Below, piece after piece: positions 6,887-9,108 of a stretch of 9,108 nt of DNA. The notes under the pieces were generated by a model that saw nothing but the letters and a program-made list of their open reading frames with translations, did no database searches and was not told where the DNA came from. The stretch is from Anaerolineae bacterium (GTDB lineage Bacteria; Chloroflexota; Anaerolineae; UBA4142). The first letter of the stretch is position 1, and each line of letters opens with the position of its first letter. The stretch lies in NCBI GenBank assembly GCA_026417715.1, contig JAOACU010000108.1, positions 1-9,108 on the forward strand, in the 5' to 3' direction. The position numbers were made by a program, and so were the translations under genes.

Positions 6887-7849
6887 ATGTCCGTTTCTTT
6901 TTCCGCTATCTTGGACGTTGCGATTGGCTTGATTTTTGTTTTCCTCCTCGTCAGTCTGGTTTGTTCGCAAATCAACGACAAAATTGCCCTCTGGTTACGA
7001 ATGCGCGCCAAAGGTTTGGAAGAGGGCTTGCGCAACTATATCACAGGTCAAACACAGTTGACTTGGGATTTGTACAACAATCCGCTCGTTCAATCGTTAA
7101 CACCGAATGATCCCTGGCTCACCAAGTTCATCGAACGCATCCCCTTTTTGAATGGATTGATACGTGCCCCTCGCAATCCCGTGTATCTACCTGCCAAAAC
7201 TTTTGCCTTGGCGTTGTTCAACATCCTTGTACCCAATCCCACGTCAGGATTAACGACAGTGGGTGAGTTGCAAGTGGCAGTGAGTAACTTGCCACCGAAT
7301 TCCCCAGTTCGCGAACCCTTGCTTGCAATCATCTCCACCGCCAACAACAACATCGAAACCGTGCGCCAGAACTTGGAAGCGTGGTACGATAGCACGATGG
7401 ACAAAGCCACCAAACTGTACCAAGCGCATATGTGGCGTTTGGGGTTTGTCATCAGTCTGGCGATTGCGATAATCCTCAATGTGGATGCTGTCGGCATCGG
7501 CTCGAGTTTGTGGGTGGATTCAGCGTTGCGTTCGACGATTGTCGCAGAAGCCAACAAGTATGCACAAGGCACACCTGAAAAAGCCCAAGCCCTGGAACAA
7601 CTGAACGCCTTGAACCTACCGATCGGTTGGGTTTACAAGACTGCGCCCGACGCGAAAGATTGGCAGACTAAACTACAAACTCTAACCATCACCCCTGCCG
7701 ATTGGACACCCAAGCCGGGGCAATCACCCCGTCAGATTGGTTTTTGTGACTATTTCTGGAAAGTCGTCGGCTTTCTGATTACTGGTGTTGCGGGTGCACA
7801 AGGCGCACCTTTCTGGTTCGACTTGTTGCGGAAACTGACCCAACGTTGA
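6887..7849 (+). CDS. Conserved membrane protein of unknown function (about three transmembrane helices)
   Basis: The 320-residue product has an N-terminal hydrophobic helix (residues 8-27, DVAIGLIFVFLLVSLVCS), a second helix at about 183-203 and a third at about 291-308. Family-like marks are PVYLPAKTFALALFNIL (98-114), EAWYDSTMDKATKLYQAH (164-181) before helix 2, NVDAVGIGSSLW after it, and the C-terminal GAPFWFDLLRKL (306-317). I recognise this layout from widespread hypothetical membrane proteins but know no assigned function. No enzyme motif is seen; the soluble stretch between helices 1 and 2 is predicted mostly helical. The start is ATG with AAAGGAG ending 5 bases upstream, 39 bases after the AAA+ ATPase gene, consistent with one transcript and possibly a shared function. 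It is the last gene before the terminator. Confidence 0.75.
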   Translation: MSVSFSAILDVAIGLIFVFLLVSLVCSQINDKIALWLRMRAKGLEEGLRNYITGQTQLTWDLYNNPLVQSLTPNDPWLTKFIERIPFLNGLIRAPRNPVYLPAKTFALALFNILVPNPTSGLTTVGELQVAVSNLPPNSPVREPLLAIISTANNNIETVRQNLEAWYDSTMDKATKLYQAHMWRLGFVISLAIAIILNVDAVGIGSSLWVDSALRSTIVAEANKYAQGTPEKAQALEQLNALNLPIGWVYKTAPDAKDWQTKLQTLTITPADWTPKPGQSPRQIGFCDYFWKVVGFLITGVAGAQGAPFWFDLLRKLTQR

Positions 7850-7856
7850 CGTACAA

Positions 7857-7896
7857 AAAACACGCGCACATCTCTAGCGAGGTGTGCGCGTGTTTT
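7857..7896. terminator. Bidirectional Rho-independent terminator between convergent genes
   Basis: CACGCGCACATCTC (7861-7874) pairs with GAGGTGTGCGCGTG (7879-7892) over 14 bp with one G-T wobble and loop TAGC. A-runs on the left (7855-7860) and T-runs on the right (7893-7896) extend the pairing, so each strand has a stem followed by U residues. It lies 8 bases after the membrane protein gene and 11 bases past the valS stop, so it serves both. Confidence 0.9.
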
Positions 7897-7907
7897 GTTT
7901 GTGCACG

Positions 7908-9108
7908 CTACCTGCGCGCGCGTCGTTTAGCACGCCGAGTCGTTACGCGCTTGGGTGTCGGCGCGACTTGACGCCCCTCCAGACTTGCCAACTGCACTTC
8001 CAAACGCGCGGCGCGTTCGCGATTTGCCGCGAGCGCGTCGCGCTGTTTTTGCACGACTTCGGGCGGTGCTTTTTTGCTAAACTCACTTGCCAGCAGTTTC
8101 TCCGCGCGTTCAATGTCCGCGCGCGTCTGCGCGATTTCCTTTGCCAGACGCGCTTTTTCTTTTTCGAGGTCAATCATCCCTGCCAGCGGCAAGTAGATTT
8201 CGATTTTGCCGACCACAAGCGCGAGTGCTTGCGCGGGCTTGGTCGCGCGTTTTTCAATGTGGAGCGCATCGGGATCAAGGCGCGCAAGTTGCGTGATGAT
8301 GTCACGTTGCGATTCGATGAGCGCGCGCGCCGCACCCGCCGAGATGATCGCGGGAATGCGTTTGCCGGCTTCGACGTTGAACTCGGCGCGCGCGTTGCGA
8401 ATGGCGCGGATGATTTCCATCACCAGCGCGAAATCTTTTTCCGCGCGCGCATCGAAGAACATTTTGTTCGGTTGGGGCCAGTCCGCCACCATCAACGCAT
8501 CGTACTGACTCGGCATACCGAACGCGCGCAACTGTTGCCATGCCTCTTCGGTGACGAAGGGCATCGTCGGGTGCAACAAGCGCAAACTCTGATCGAGCGT
8601 GTAGAGCAAAATCGAGCGCGTGCGTCTTTGCGCGTTGACATCGTTGCCATAGAGCGCGATCTTGGATGCCTCGATGTACCAATCCGCAAACTCGCTCCAT
8701 AGAAAATCGTGCACTTGGCGCGTGCCTTCGCCAAATTCCCAGCGCTCAAAATTTTCGTTCACACTTGCAATGACGCGATGCAAACGCGAGAGAATCCAGC
8801 GATCTACGAGCGAGAGAGATTGGAGATTAGTTATTGGAGAGATGGGTTCTCCCGCCTTGAGGTTGCTCGTGATGAATCGCGCCATATTCCAAATTTTGTT
8901 ACCAAAGTTGCGCGCGTGTTCCACTTTTTCCAAATCGAGTTTCGTATCGTTGCCCGGCGCAGACGAGGTGATGATGGTGAAACGCAACGCGTCTGCGCTG
9001 TAATCCTGAATCACATCGAGCGGATTGTCGCCGGGTTGTGGATTCGATTTACTGATCTTGCTTCCGTCCTTGTGGCGCATCAAGCCGTGCAGATACACGG
9101 TGTGGAAT
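7908..9108 (-). CDS. valS: Valyl-tRNA synthetase, C-terminal part (N-terminus beyond the window)
   Basis: ValRS charges tRNA-Val. The frame is open at the right edge and reads FHTVYLHGLMRHKDGSKISKS, the class I C-terminal end of the catalytic core, so the GTG at 9098 is not a start. The KMSKS signature appears as KISKS, followed by NPQPGDNPLDVIQDYSADALRFTI. An anticodon-binding helical domain follows (NFGNKIWNMARFI ... DRWILSRL ... FLWSEFADWYIEASK ... LHPTMPFVTEEAWQQL). Then comes the ValRS C-terminal coiled-coil arm (DLEKEKARLAKEI ... KKAPPEVVQKQRDAL). The end is an unusual Arg/Lys-rich tail (KRVTTRRAKRRARR). The HIGH motif and editing domain are outside the window. Transcription is opposite to the clp block. 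Confidence 0.95.
   Translation of the reverse strand, partial: FHTVYLHGLMRHKDGSKISKSNPQPGDNPLDVIQDYSADALRFTIITSSAPGNDTKLDLEKVEHARNFGNKIWNMARFITSNLKAGEPISPITNLQSLSLVDRWILSRLHRVIASVNENFERWEFGEGTRQVHDFLWSEFADWYIEASKIALYGNDVNAQRRTRSILLYTLDQSLRLLHPTMPFVTEEAWQQLRAFGMPSQYDALMVADWPQPNKMFFDARAEKDFALVMEIIRAIRNARAEFNVEAGKRIPAIISAGAARALIESQRDIITQLARLDPDALHIEKRATKPAQALALVVGKIEIYLPLAGMIDLEKEKARLAKEIAQTRADIERAEKLLASEFSKKAPPEVVQKQRDALAANRERAARLEVQLASLEGRQVAPTPKRVTTRRAKRRARR

Noticed and set aside
7884..8702. 272-residue open frame on the plus strand
   Set aside because: Antisense to valS, begins inside the terminator, and is Arg/Phe-rich as expected of a shadow frame.

Overview
The window most resembles a mid-to-high GC environmental bacterium, plausibly of the Chloroflexota (Anaerolineae-like). 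The basis is the delta-60/beta-rich surface protein ending in a PTAVTLSSF-type segment, the style of the ValRS, and the gene order tRNA-Leu / tig / clpP / clpX. That placement is an inference from protein style and context, not a database result.

Layout. Positions 1-1088 hold the 3' end of a secreted or surface protein: one recognisable delta-60 repeat, then beta-rich repeats. A long inverted repeat built of 7-base units follows (1102-1160), then a good sigma70-type promoter (1165-1193) and a tRNA-Leu(UAG) gene (1208-1292). Only 27 bases after the tRNA begins a plus-strand gene run: trigger factor (tig), two small AT-richer genes of the DUF6883 and DUF4926 types, clpP, clpX, a winged-helix/AAA+ ATPase, and a three-helix membrane protein. 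A strong bidirectional terminator (7857-7896) closes the run against the convergent valS (valyl-tRNA synthetase), whose N-terminal half lies outside the window.

How the genes fit together. Trigger factor (nascent-chain chaperone) and ClpXP (unfoldase plus protease) form a protein quality-control block, a common bacterial arrangement. Two things stand out. First, ClpP has Asn (residue 178) exactly where the catalytic Asp of the Ser-His-Asp triad is expected, a change described in Listeria ClpP1 and linked there to altered activity. Second, the tig-clpP junction is interrupted by a DUF6883/DUF4926 pair that looks like an acquired two-gene module, possibly toxin/antitoxin-like. Downstream of clpX, an uncharacterised AAA+ ATPase with an N-terminal winged helix and a membrane protein of unknown function follow in the same direction and may be functionally linked to the block.
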